Positions 47,524 to 56,385 of a stretch of 64,000 bases of DNA are shown here, in pieces; the first letter of the stretch is position 1; each line of letters begins with the position of its first letter. The notes below the pieces were generated by a model that had not been told where the DNA came from, did not search any database, and was given only the letters and a program-made list of their open reading frames with translations. This stretch comes from Prescottella subtropica (lineage in GTDB: Bacteria > Actinomycetota > Actinomycetes > Mycobacteriales > Mycobacteriaceae), in the NCBI RefSeq assembly GCF_005434945.1, contig NZ_SKCH01000007.1:124001-188000 (forward strand), in the 5' to 3' direction. Position numbers and translations under genes: made by a program.

Positions 47524-48645
47524 TCAGCGACCTGTTCGGATGCCGGCCCGTGCCAGTGTCCGACGGGTCGCCGGCGTCGCCGTCCGGAACAGCGTCCACA
47601 TCGCGGCCACGGTTCCGGTGACGTCGGTGCGCCCGGACAGGTAGGCGCGCTGACGGGTCACTGGCAGCGCGAAGAACGCGTCGAAGAATCCGGCGGTGGC
47701 GGACGGGTCGAGGTCGAGCAGCGCCGACAACCCCATCTCCCGCAGACGCCGTACCGTGCGGGCGGGCCACGGCCACAACGACTTCGACGGGTCGTGGCCG
47801 CGGCGCAGGGCGGCGACGACGGTGTCGACCGCGGTCAGGGACGCCGCGACGCTGTATCCGGTGCCCGGGTGGACGAGCCCGGCCCGGGCACCGAACACCG
47901 GCACCGACGTCGTCTCGCGCGGCGCCTGCACCGGGAACCGGACCCGCTCCACCTCGACGTTCGCCGGGACAGCCACGCCGCGGGCGGCCAGACGGGTGTC
48001 GAGGCGTCGCCGCAGTTCGGCTTGCGGCAGGCCGGGACGGCCGACCAGGCAGGTCTCCTCGAGCAGGACGGTGTCGTCGCCGAGCGGTACCGCGTACAGG
48101 AACGACGGCGGATCGCCGGGGGCGGCGGCGTTGTCGGGCCGCCAGTCCATGAACCAGGCGTCGGCGCCGCCCAGTGCCGGGGCCGCCACGATCGTCGGGA
48201 CCACGATCCCGAACGCGGTCTGCTCCGCGAGTGTCGGATCCGGTTGCAGCCCACGGGCGTCGATCACCCGGTGCGCGTCGATGCGGGTACCGTCGCGCAG
48301 CAGCACCGACCACGGCGTCAATGCCTCGGAGAATCCGGCGACCACCCGCACCCCGGTGAGGTCGAGACGGCGGTGCAGGGCGGCGTTGTCGAGGACGCCG
48401 TATGTGCGGCCCAGGATGCGTTCCCGGGTGCCCCACACGTGCGGGCGGGGGATGCGGGACCGCCAGACGTCGTCACCCACCCAGCCCGGGATCTCGTCCA
48501 CCCACGCCGCGTACGTCGCCGGCCACGGCCGGTCCGGATAGGGGTCGACCGCGACGACGTCGAGGCCGCGGGACGCCGCACGGTGTGCCAGCGCCCGGCC
48601 GGCGGGTCCGAGACCGACGACCGCGAGATCCGGGACGGTGGTCAG
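47524..48645 (-). CDS. crtY: Lycopene beta-cyclase (CrtY-like flavoprotein)
   Basis: About 373 residues. The N-terminal dinucleotide fold is LAVVGLGPAGRALAHRAASRG. Cyclase-family blocks are VIDARGLQP, FMDWRP, FLYAVPLGDDTVLLEETCLVGRP and HPGTGYSVAASL. It would cyclise lycopene ends to beta-rings. No ATG, GTG or TTG is in the right place: the first usable codon is a CTG at 48645 that overlaps the upstream SDR stop as CTGA, giving LTTVPDLAVVG. This looks like a coupled non-standard start; a sequencing error is an alternative. Confidence 0.82.
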   Translation of the reverse strand: MTTVPDLAVVGLGPAGRALAHRAASRGLDVVAVDPYPDRPWPATYAAWVDEIPGWVGDDVWRSRIPRPHVWGTRERILGRTYGVLDNAALHRRLDLTGVRVVAGFSEALTPWSVLLRDGTRIDAHRVIDARGLQPDPTLAEQTAFGIVVPTIVAAPALGGADAWFMDWRPDNAAAPGDPPSFLYAVPLGDDTVLLEETCLVGRPGLPQAELRRRLDTRLAARGVAVPANVEVERVRFPVQAPRETTSVPVFGARAGLVHPGTGYSVAASLTAVDTVVAALRRGHDPSKSLWPWPARTVRRLREMGLSALLDLDPSATAGFFDAFFALPVTRQRAYLSGRTDVTGTVAAMWTLFRTATPATRRTLARAGIRTGR

Positions 48646-49412
48646 AGCGACCCCGTCGCGAGCAGGCCGCCGTCGACGCGGACCGTCTCCCCGGTGATCC
48701 AGGCGGCAGCGTCGGAGACGAGGAACCCGACGAGTTGCGCGACGTCCTCGGGGGTGCCGAGCCGCTGCATCGGGTACATGCTCGACACCTGGTCCTCGCC
48801 GGCCGCGACGAGCGCGGCCGCGAACTTCGTCTTCACCACGCCGGGGGCGACGGCGTTGACGCGGACGGTCGGGCCGAGCTGCCACGCGAGTTCCTCGGTG
48901 AGCCGGATCAGTGCCGCCTTCGACGCCCCGTACGCGGCGATCACCCCCGACGATCGCAGGCCTGCGACGCTCGCGAGGTTGACGATCGCGCCGCCGTGCG
49001 TCCCCATCCACGCCCGGTGCGCCTCCTGCACGAAGCCGAGTGCGGCGACGACGTTGACGTCGAAGATCTTGCGCACGGCGTCGAGGTCGGCGTCCAGGAG
49101 CGACCCGAACACCGGGTTGATGCCGGTGTTGTTGATCAGGATGTCGAGGGAGCCGAGTTCGGTGACGGCCCGGGTGACGGCGTCGTGGCGGTGCTCGGCG
49201 TCCCCGGCGTTCCCGGGCACCGCGAGGACGGTCCCGCCGTGTCCGAGGCCGCGCAGGTCGGCGGCGGCCGCGTCGAGCGGATCGGGTTTACGGGCGGTGA
49301 CGACGACGTCCGCGCCGCGCGCCAGGAGTTCGGCGGCGATCGCGTGGCCGATGCCGCGGCTCGCGCCGGTGACCAGCGCGGTGCGTCCCTGCAGGTCCTT
49401 CTCGCGTGTCAT
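48642..49412 (-). CDS. Short-chain dehydrogenase/reductase
   Basis: 256 residues, classical SDR. Cofactor motif TGASRGIGHAI, NNTGIN motif ILINNTGINP, active-site Ser in LASVAGLRSS, YGASK (Tyr-x-x-x-Lys) and the C-terminal WITGETVRVDGG. It probably uses NAD(P)H; the substrate is unknown. The ATG at 49412 matches the family N-terminus; an in-frame start 8 codons upstream is less likely. It overlaps the lycopene cyclase gene by 4 bases. The pair sits between ku and the ABC-F gene and is a local insert relative to the mycobacterial order. Confidence 0.9.
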   Translation of the reverse strand: MTREKDLQGRTALVTGASRGIGHAIAAELLARGADVVVTARKPDPLDAAAADLRGLGHGGTVLAVPGNAGDAEHRHDAVTRAVTELGSLDILINNTGINPVFGSLLDADLDAVRKIFDVNVVAALGFVQEAHRAWMGTHGGAIVNLASVAGLRSSGVIAAYGASKAALIRLTEELAWQLGPTVRVNAVAPGVVKTKFAAALVAAGEDQVSSMYPMQRLGTPEDVAQLVGFLVSDAAAWITGETVRVDGGLLATGSL

Positions 49413-49532
49413 GGTGCGGACGGTAGTGCACGACACAGGGTCGGGGAGTGGCGACAGGCCGGGTTACCGGTAAAATCGGTGGTTCTTGTGCCCGGCGTCG
49501 CCGGGACGACCCCCGCTCCCGAGGAGTTCTTC

Positions 49533-51164
49533 GTGATTACCGCCACCGACCTGGAAGTTCGTGCCGGTGTGCGGACGCTGCTGTCCGCCCCCGGTTCGGC
49601 GTTGCGTGTGCAGGCCGGTGACCGGATCGGCCTGGTCGGACGCAACGGTGCCGGCAAGACCACGACGCTGCGGATCCTCGCCGGTGAGGGCGAACCGTAC
49701 GCGGGTGCGGTGATCCGCTCCGGTGACCTCGGCTACCTGCCGCAGGACCCGAAGGAGGGCGACCTGTCGGTGCTGGCGAAGGACCGGGTGCTCTCCGCGC
49801 GCGGCCTCGACGACATCCTCAAGAAGATGGAGAAGCAGCAGGCCATCATGGCCGAGGCGGTCGACGACGCCGCCCGGGACACGGCGGTCCGCAAGTACGG
49901 CAACCTCGAGGACCGGTTCTCGGCGCTCGGCGGGTACGTCGCCGAATCCGAGGCCGCCCGCATCTGCCACAGCCTGGGTCTGCCGGACCGGGTGCTGGAG
50001 CAGCCGCTGCAGACCCTCTCCGGTGGTCAGCGTCGCCGCGTCGAGTTGGCCCGCATCCTGTTCGCGGCGTCCGACGGGTCCGGTGGCAAATCCAATACGA
50101 CGCTCCTGCTCGACGAGCCGACGAACCACCTCGACGCCGACTCGATCACGTGGCTGCGTGGTTTCCTGCAGACCCACGACGGCGGCCTCATCGTCATCAG
50201 TCACGACGTGGACCTGCTGAACGACGTGGTGAACCGGGTGTGGTTCCTCGACGCGGTCCGCGGCGAGGCCGACATCTACAACATGGGCTGGAAGAAGTAC
50301 CTCGACGCCCGCGCCACCGACGAGCAGCGTCGTCGCCGCGAGCGGGCGAACGCGGAGAAGAAGGCCGGTGCCCTGCGGGTACAGGCGGCCAAGCTCGGTG
50401 CGAAGGCCACCAAGGCGACCGCGGCGCAGAACATGGCCAAGCGGGCCGACAAGATGATGGCCGCGCTCGACGAGGTCCGCGTGAGCGACAAGGTCGCGCA
50501 CATCCGCTTCCCGGAGCCCGCCGCCTGCGGCAAGACTCCGCTGATGGCGGAGAACCTGACCAAGATGTACGGCTCGCTGGAGATCTTTGCCGGGGTCGAC
50601 CTGGCCATCGACCGCGGCAGCCGGGTGGTCGTGCTCGGACTCAACGGTGCCGGCAAGACGACGCTGCTCCGCATCCTGGCGGGCACCGAGGTGCCCAACG
50701 CGGGCGAGTTGGTCCCCGGCCACGGGCTGAAGATCGGCTACTTCGCGCAGGAACACGACACCCTCGACGACGACGCGAGCGTGTGGGAGAACATCCGGCA
50801 CGCCGCCCCGGACACGGGGGAGCAGGAGCTGCGGTCCCTGCTCGGCGCCTTCATGTTCACCGGACCGCAGCTCGAGCAGCCCGCCGGCACCCTCTCCGGC
50901 GGTGAGAAGACGCGCCTCGCGCTGGCCGGTCTGGTGTCGTCGGCCGCGAACGTGCTGCTCCTCGACGAGCCCACCAACAACCTCGACCCGATCTCCCGCG
51001 AACAGGTCCTCGACGCGTTGCGCAGCTACAAGGGTGCCGTCGTCCTCGTCACCCACGATCCGGGTGCCGCCGAAGCCCTGAATCCGGAACGCGTCATCCT
51101 GCTGCCGGACGGTCAGGAAGACCACTGGTCCCAGGACTACCTGGATCTCATCACCTTGGCCTGA
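49533..51164 (+). CDS. ABC-F family ATPase
   Basis: 543 residues with two ABC domains and no membrane span. Walker A motifs are LVGRNGAGKTTT and VLGLNGAGKTTLL; signatures LSGGQRRRVELA and LSGGEKTRLALA; Walker B LLLDEPTNHLD and LLLDEPTNNLD. Between them lies the charged P-site linker (about 260-320) rich in Arg, Lys and Ala. ABC-F proteins act on ribosomes, some giving antibiotic resistance. The GTG at 49533 follows GAGGAG. The position matches Rv1473. Confidence 0.95.
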   Translation: MITATDLEVRAGVRTLLSAPGSALRVQAGDRIGLVGRNGAGKTTTLRILAGEGEPYAGAVIRSGDLGYLPQDPKEGDLSVLAKDRVLSARGLDDILKKMEKQQAIMAEAVDDAARDTAVRKYGNLEDRFSALGGYVAESEAARICHSLGLPDRVLEQPLQTLSGGQRRRVELARILFAASDGSGGKSNTTLLLDEPTNHLDADSITWLRGFLQTHDGGLIVISHDVDLLNDVVNRVWFLDAVRGEADIYNMGWKKYLDARATDEQRRRRERANAEKKAGALRVQAAKLGAKATKATAAQNMAKRADKMMAALDEVRVSDKVAHIRFPEPAACGKTPLMAENLTKMYGSLEIFAGVDLAIDRGSRVVVLGLNGAGKTTLLRILAGTEVPNAGELVPGHGLKIGYFAQEHDTLDDDASVWENIRHAAPDTGEQELRSLLGAFMFTGPQLEQPAGTLSGGEKTRLALAGLVSSAANVLLLDEPTNNLDPISREQVLDALRSYKGAVVLVTHDPGAAEALNPERVILLPDGQEDHWSQDYLDLITLA

Positions 51165-51168
51165 CGGC

Positions 51169-51214
51169 CCTGTGCGCCTTTTTGGTAGCAGCCACTACCA
51201 AAAAGGCGCACAGG
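51169..51214. terminator. Long perfect inverted repeat after the ABC-F gene
   Basis: 20-bp perfect stem (51169-51188 and 51195-51214) with a 6-base loop, 4 bases past the stop. The stem itself includes a T5/A5 block. It is likely to be a terminator, though the internal A/T block is unusual for this GC-rich genome. Confidence 0.75.
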
Positions 51215-51274
51215 CACCGCAGGTGCTCTAGCCTGGGTGGAACGGAGACTCGTTCAGGCGACCGGAGGTCCGTC

Positions 51275-51499
51275 ATGGCGGAGAGCACGGGAATCTCGCG
51301 GGGTGCCCGCGTCACCGGGGAATCGCGCGACAGGCTGCGCGACGAACTCAAATCCGAGTACGAGGCAGGCAAAAGCATTCGTAGCCTCGCCGAACAGACG
51401 GGCCGCTCCTACGGCTTCGTCCACAACGTCCTCGTCGAGGCCGACGTGACGCTACGCCGGCGTGGCGGACCGAACCGGCGCAAGAAGGTCGACCACTAG
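51275..51499 (+). CDS. Small helix-turn-helix protein
   Basis: 74 residues. The HTH is EYEAGKSIRSLAEQTGRSYG followed by FVHNVLVEADVTLRRRGG, a resolvase/Lsr2-like helix pair, ending in a basic tail RRKKVDH. Similar short proteins (around 70 residues with the SYGFVH motif) are conserved in actinobacteria, and I do not know an established function; DNA binding is expected. The ATG at 51275 follows GGAGG. It lies between the ABC-F terminator and the small membrane protein gene. Confidence 0.85.
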   Translation: MAESTGISRGARVTGESRDRLRDELKSEYEAGKSIRSLAEQTGRSYGFVHNVLVEADVTLRRRGGPNRRKKVDH

Positions 51500-51526
51500 C
51501 CGAATCCGGCGGCGTACCCTCGGCTC

Positions 51527-51829
51527 ATGCCAGGGGGAGTGCTCGCCGGTGCCGGTCTCAGTGATTGCGTGCAGAGCGGTGCCGACGACTGCCTGCCCGG
51601 CTTCGGGACGTTCGTGATCCTGCTCGGCGTCGGTGTGATCGTGGGTATCGCTGTGTTGGCCGCGTGGCTGAGCATGGCAACCGCGGCGAGTATCGACATC
51701 GCCCGATCCGGGGATCGGTCACTGCCCGGGAAGGCGCTGTGGACGGTCGCAGTGTGGGTATTGCCGATCGTCGGGGTACTGCTGTGGCGGTGGTGCGACA
51801 ACCATGCTCACATGGTCGGAATCGACTGA
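51527..51829 (+). CDS. Small membrane protein (PLDc_N-like)
   Basis: 100 residues with two membrane segments (about 28-48 and 71-87), the second ending WVLPIVGVLLWRWC, which matches the phospholipase-D-nuclease N-terminal (PLDc_N) small-protein family. No enzyme site is present. The ATG at 51527 is used; a GTG at 51539 would start inside the G-rich stretch. It may be co-transcribed with the preceding HTH gene (27-base gap). Function is unknown. Confidence 0.7.
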   Translation: MPGGVLAGAGLSDCVQSGADDCLPGFGTFVILLGVGVIVGIAVLAAWLSMATAASIDIARSGDRSLPGKALWTVAVWVLPIVGVLLWRWCDNHAHMVGID

Positions 51830-51912
51830 GGCGTATCAATCGTGAAGGTCCACACCGAGATCGGTGAGGAGTTCGCGAACTGCGGCGACATTGCGCTCGA
51901 CAGCCCACATCT

Positions 51913-52479
51913 TCACCGCGTCCGCCGCACCGATTCTTCGACGAGATCGAGGACGGCCGCGAGGTTTTCGGTGCCGTGTCCGGAGGCGAGGCGGGCGATG
52001 AGTCCGTCGAGGACGAGGTCGAGGTAGTCGGTCAGGACATCGGTGGGTAGGTCGTCGCGGAGGCGTCCGGCCGATTTCTGGGTTTCGAGGCGCAGGGCGG
52101 TGGCGGCGGTGAGTTCGGCGCTGCGCTGCATCCAGCCGCGGGCGAATTCGGGATCGGTGCGCAGGCGGCGCGCGATCTCCAATCGTGTTCCGAGCCAGTC
52201 GAATTGTTCGGGTGAGGCGAGCATGTCGCGCATCACCTGGACGAGGCCGCCTTCGGCGACGACGTCGGCCATGCGGGTGGCGTCCTCGTGGGCGAGGGCG
52301 AGGAACAGCCCGTCCTTGTCCTTGAAGTGGTGGAAGATCGCGCCCCGGGAGAGACCGGTGGTGTCCTCGAGGCGGCGCACGGTGGCGCCGTCGTAGCCGT
52401 ACTGCGCGAAGCACTGGCGGGCCCCGTCGAGAATCTGGCTCCGCCGCGCCGCGAGATGGTCTTCACTGACCTTCGGCAC
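51913..52479 (-). CDS. TetR family transcriptional regulator next to aconitase
   Basis: 188 residues. The N-terminal HTH (about 14-60) reads ILDGARQCFAQYGYDGATV and LSRGAIFHHFKDKDGLF, classical TetR. The C-terminal helical domain has no recognised ligand signature. It is downstream of acn on the same strand, separated by a hairpin. In mycobacteria and corynebacteria a TetR gene in this place (AcnR in Corynebacterium) represses aconitase, so the same role is likely. Confidence 0.9.
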   Translation of the reverse strand: MPKVSEDHLAARRSQILDGARQCFAQYGYDGATVRRLEDTTGLSRGAIFHHFKDKDGLFLALAHEDATRMADVVAEGGLVQVMRDMLASPEQFDWLGTRLEIARRLRTDPEFARGWMQRSAELTAATALRLETQKSAGRLRDDLPTDVLTDYLDLVLDGLIARLASGHGTENLAAVLDLVEESVRRTR

Positions 52480-52508
52480 CGCCGACTTCCTTTCGTCCGA
52501 TACTGCGA

Positions 52509-52544
52509 ACGGCGGGCCCGAGACTGACGTCCCGAGCCCGCCGT
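52509..52544 (-). terminator. Hairpin between acn and the TetR gene
   Basis: 12-bp stem with one mismatch (52509-52520 and 52533-52544), 56 bases past the acn stop in the minus direction and 30 bases before the TetR start. It may reduce read-through from acn into the regulator. Confidence 0.6.
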
Positions 52545-52599
52545 CAACGCGCTGAGTGATCTGCGGGGACCGCGATCACACGATCAGGTGATCAGATGA

Positions 52600-55401
52600 T
52601 CAGCCCTGGATCATGTTGCGCAGCACGTACTGCAGGATGCCGCCGTTGCGGTAGTAGTCGGCCTCACCGGGGGTGTCGATGCGGACGTCCGCGTCGAACT
52701 CCACCTTGCCGCCGTCGGTCTTGGTGGCGGTGACCTTGACGGTCTTCGGGGTCGAGCCCTCGTTCAGCTTCTCGATGCCCGCGATGTCGAAGGTCTCGGT
52801 GCCGTCCAATCCGAGACTGGACGCCGATTCTCCCGCGGGGAACTGCAGCGGGATGACGCCCATGCCGATGAGGTTGGAGCGGTGGATGCGCTCGAACGAC
52901 TCGGTGATGACGGCCTTGATGCCGAGCAGGTTGGTGCCCTTGGCGGCCCAGTCACGCGACGAACCGGAACCGTACTCCTTGCCGCCGAGGACGACCAGCG
53001 GGATGCCGGCGGCCTGGTAGTTGACCGACGCATCGTAGATGAACGACTGCGGGCCACCCTCGAGGGTGAAGTCGCGGGTGTAGCCGCCGGAGACGCCGTC
53101 GAGCAGCTGGTTCTGCAGGCGGATGTTCGCGAACGTGCCGCGGACCATCACCTCGTGGTTGCCGCGACGGCTACCGAGCGAGTTGTAGTCCTTGCGCGCG
53201 ACACCGTTGGCGTCCAGGTACTGGGCGGCCGGGGTGCCGGGCTTGATCGGGCCGGCCGGGCTGATGTGGTCGGTGGTGACCGAGTCGCCGAGCAGGGCCA
53301 GGACGCGGGCGCCCGTGATGTCGGTGACGGGCTCCGGGTCGATCGGCATGCCGTCGAAGTACGGGGCCTTGCGGACGTAGGTGGAGTCGTCGCTCCACGC
53401 GAACGTGTCACCCTCGGGGGTGGACAGGTTCTTCCAGCGCTCGTCGCCCTCGAAGACCGACGCGTAGGACTTGCGGAACATGTCCTGGCTGATCGCGCCC
53501 TTGATGGTGTCGTCGATCTCCTGCGCGGACGGCCAGATGTCCTTCAGGAAGACGTCGTTGCCGTCGGCGTCCTGGCCGAGGGCGTCGGACTCGAAGTCGA
53601 AGTCCATGGTGCCGGCGATGGCGTACGCGATGACCAGCGGCGGCGACGCCAGGTAGTTCATCTTCACGTCGGGGGAGATGCGTCCCTCGAAGTTGCGGTT
53701 ACCGGACAGGACGGCGACACCCGCGAGGTCGTTGTCGTTGACGGCCTGGGAGATCTCCTCCGGCAGCGGGCCCGTGTTGCCGATGCAGGTGGTGCAGCCG
53801 AAGCCGCCCAGGTAGAAGCCGAGCTTCTCGAGGTACGGCCACAGGCCGGCCTTCTCGTAGTAGTCGGCGACGACCTGCGAACCGGGCGCCATGTTGGTCT
53901 TGACCCACGGCTTGGACGACAGGCCCTTCTCGACCGCATTGCGGGCGAGGAGAGCGGCGCCGATCATGACCGACGGGTTCGAGGTGTTGGTGCAGGACGT
54001 GATGCCCGCGACCACGACGGCGCCGTGGTCGAGGACGAAGTCACCGCGCGACTCGGAGCGGACCTGGACCGGGTTCGACACGCGACCGTTGGAGCCGGTG
54101 GCGGCCGACGGGACGACGGCGTCGTCGTGCGCGGTCGAGTGCTCGACCGGATCCGATGCGGGGAACGACTCCTCGACGGCCTCGTCGAGCGCCGAGTGCG
54201 CGGCAGCGGCACCACCGGTGACGTAGGTGTTGATGTCGCGGCGGAACGCGTCCTTCGACTCCGACAGCAGGATGCGGTCCTGCGGGCGCTTCGGGCCGGC
54301 GATCGACGGCACGACGGTGCCCAGATCCAGCTCGAGGTACTCGGAGTAGGCGGGCTCGTGGTCCGGGTTGTGCCACAGGCCCTGCTCCTTGGCGTAGGCC
54401 TCGACGAGCGCGAGCTGCTCGTCGTCACGGCCGGTCAGGCGCAGGTAGTTGATGGTCTCGTCGTCGATCGGGAAGATCGCCGCGGTGGAACCGAACTCGG
54501 GGCTCATGTTGCCCAGGGTGGCGCGGTTGGCCAGCGGCACCTCGGCGACGCCCTTGCCGTAGAACTCGACGAACTTGCCGACGACGCCGTGCTTGCGCAG
54601 CATGTCGGTGACGGTGAGCACGACGTCGGTCGCGGTCACGCCCGGCTTGATCTCACCGGTCAGCTTGAAGCCGACGACACGCGGGATCAGCATGGAGACC
54701 GGCTGGCCGAGCATCGCGGCCTCGGCCTCGATGCCGCCGACACCCCAGCCCAGCACGCCGAGGCCGTTGACCATCGTGGTGTGCGAGTCGGTGCCGACGC
54801 AGGTGTCGGGGTACGCCTGGCCGTTACGGACCATGACGGTGCGGGCCAGGTACTCGATGTTGACCTGGTGGACGATGCCCATGCCCGGGGGGACGACCTT
54901 GAAGTCGTCGAACGCACCCTGGCCCCAGCGCAGGAACTGGTAGCGCTCGCCGTTGCGCTGGTACTCGAGGTCGACGTTGCGCTCGAGGGCGTCGGCCTGG
55001 CCGAAGACGTCGAGGATGACCGAGTGGTCGATGACCATTTCGGCCGGCGACAGCGGGTTGACCTTGTTGGCGTCGCCGCCCAGGGTGGCGACGGCCTCAC
55101 GCATGGTGGCGAGGTCGACGACGCAGGGGACGCCGGTGAAGTCCTGCATGATCACGCGGGCCGGCGTGAACTGGATCTCGACGCTCGGCTCGGCGGAGGG
55201 CTCCCAGCCGGCGATGGCGCGGATGTGGTCGGCGGTGATGTTGGCGCCGTCTTCGGTGCGCAGCAGGTTCTCGGCGAGAACCTTGAGCGCGTAGGGCAGC
55301 TTCTCGGTGCCGGGAACGGCGTTCAGGCGGAAGATCTCGTACGAGTTGTCTCCGACTGCGAGGGTTCCCTTTGCGCCGAACGTATCGATACTGGTGGTCA
55401 C
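52600..55401 (-). CDS. acn: Aconitate hydratase
   Basis: 933 residues, normal AcnA length. It isomerises citrate to isocitrate in the TCA cycle with a 4Fe-4S cluster. Cluster cysteines are in [10 protein letters not shown] and FGCTTCIGN; substrate motifs [21 protein letters not shown] and [15 protein letters not shown] are intact. GTG at 55401 is chosen: GGAG lies about 6 bases upstream and the N-terminus then aligns with mycobacterial Acn. ATG at 55419 is possible. Distal to the SUF operon, it is a main client of that system. Confidence 0.97.
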   Translation of the reverse strand: MTTSIDTFGAKGTLAVGDNSYEIFRLNAVPGTEKLPYALKVLAENLLRTEDGANITADHIRAIAGWEPSAEPSVEIQFTPARVIMQDFTGVPCVVDLATMREAVATLGGDANKVNPLSPAEMVIDHSVILDVFGQADALERNVDLEYQRNGERYQFLRWGQGAFDDFKVVPPGMGIVHQVNIEYLARTVMVRNGQAYPDTCVGTDSHTTMVNGLGVLGWGVGGIEAEAAMLGQPVSMLIPRVVGFKLTGEIKPGVTATDVVLTVTDMLRKHGVVGKFVEFYGKGVAEVPLANRATLGNMSPEFGSTAAIFPIDDETINYLRLTGRDDEQLALVEAYAKEQGLWHNPDHEPAYSEYLELDLGTVVPSIAGPKRPQDRILLSESKDAFRRDINTYVTGGAAAAHSALDEAVEESFPASDPVEHSTAHDDAVVPSAATGSNGRVSNPVQVRSESRGDFVLDHGAVVVAGITSCTNTSNPSVMIGAALLARNAVEKGLSSKPWVKTNMAPGSQVVADYYEKAGLWPYLEKLGFYLGGFGCTTCIGNTGPLPEEISQAVNDNDLAGVAVLSGNRNFEGRISPDVKMNYLASPPLVIAYAIAGTMDFDFESDALGQDADGNDVFLKDIWPSAQEIDDTIKGAISQDMFRKSYASVFEGDERWKNLSTPEGDTFAWSDDSTYVRKAPYFDGMPIDPEPVTDITGARVLALLGDSVTTDHISPAGPIKPGTPAAQYLDANGVARKDYNSLGSRRGNHEVMVRGTFANIRLQNQLLDGVSGGYTRDFTLEGGPQSFIYDASVNYQAAGIPLVVLGGKEYGSGSSRDWAAKGTNLLGIKAVITESFERIHRSNLIGMGVIPLQFPAGESASSLGLDGTETFDIAGIEKLNEGSTPKTVKVTATKTDGGKVEFDADVRIDTPGEADYYRNGGILQYVLRNMIQG

Positions 55402-55724
55402 GTCAGCTCCACTCGTCATTGAGGTTCGCCGTCGACGGGGCTGTGACGACGGCTGAATCGAGGCACGGCAGCGGTGTTCGGTCCGATCGACGGACCGGAC
55501 CGGGGCTGCTGCGGGCTTCTCGGCATCGACTCTAACAGTACGCTTGTCCTGTGAGACCGTCGGGTCCGACGGCCGGGTTCGGCGTGTCGGATCGGCGCGC
55601 GTGATCCCATCCTCACGCAGGTGCGACGCCGGTGCAACGGAATGCGCCGGTCCGTCACGTACTGTGCATTCAGGCGTCACGCCTGTCCTGCTTGTCCTGT
55701 CCACCCACCGAATCCGGATGAGAA
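55402..55724. promoter_or_regulatory. Divergent region between acn and the Rv1476-like gene
   Basis: 323 bases between divergent starts, expected to contain the acn promoter and its TetR/AcnR site. The part around 55525-55550 (CTCTAACAGTACGC) is the most promoter-like on the minus strand. I could not identify an operator by eye. Confidence 0.4.
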
Positions 55725-56255
55725 ATGCCTGCCCACATCGCGCCCGCCCGCCTGCCGTTCGCCGCCACGATCCCCGACGGGGTGTCCGTGGACGCCGTGC
55801 TCGCCGACCTCGCCGACGACGGGGTGTCCGCACCCGCGGCCGACGTCGACGCACTGCGGGACGTTGTCGTGCGCGCCCAGAACGAGGGCATCGACCTGCG
55901 GATCGTCGTGCTCGAGGCGGATCCGCCGCGGGCCGAGCAGTTGCGGGACCTGGCCACCGAGATCGGCGCCGTCGACGGCGGCACCGTCCTCGTGCTGAGT
56001 CCGTCGGTGCCCGGCACCTACAGTGACACCCTCAGCCGGGTCGTGCTCGAGGGCGCGCAGGACCACACCTACACCGGCAACGCGGTGCAGTCCGCGAACA
56101 ACTTCGTCGACGAGGTCACCGCCCCGCATCTGCCGTGGGGTGCGATCACCGCCGTGCTGGTGCTGCTCGTCGCCCTCGTCGGCGGCGTGTCCTACCGGGC
56201 CAAGGTTCGACGCGGTCCGGCCGCCGCCGGTCCCGACACCGACGCCCGGGCCTGA
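55725..56255 (+). CDS. Rv1476-like membrane-anchored protein
   Basis: 176 residues. The N-terminal ~135 residues form a soluble alpha/beta domain ([36 protein letters not shown]), and one membrane span (about 138-158) is close to the C-terminus, with a short basic tail. It has the TPM-like look of proteins upstream of ripA in mycobacteria; the function is unknown. The ATG at 55725 gives a conserved-looking N-terminus. The following ripA-like gene is on the same strand. Confidence 0.8.
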   Translation: MPAHIAPARLPFAATIPDGVSVDAVLADLADDGVSAPAADVDALRDVVVRAQNEGIDLRIVVLEADPPRAEQLRDLATEIGAVDGGTVLVLSPSVPGTYSDTLSRVVLEGAQDHTYTGNAVQSANNFVDEVTAPHLPWGAITAVLVLLVALVGGVSYRAKVRRGPAAAGPDTDARA

Positions 56256-56385
56256 TCTCCGCCGACACACCCACGGCCGCTTTTGTGACAAGAGAGCACC
56301 GGAGCGCGTCATGTGTCGTACGGTGCCTGTGGTGTTTCCGGGAGGGAAGTGCCGTGACGCTGACGTGCCCGGCCGGGAGAGTGAT

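Noticed and set aside
51836-51912. Short continuation on the minus strand after the TetR stop (about 25 codons, MWAVERNVAAVRELLTDLGV in part)
   Set aside because: It looks slightly protein-like, but it is in another frame from the TetR gene, has no ribosome site and no recognised family. It might be a remnant, and is too short to call.
52882-55422. Large plus-strand open frame opposite acn
   Set aside because: Aconitase on the minus strand is certain; the opposite frame has no domain and a biased composition.
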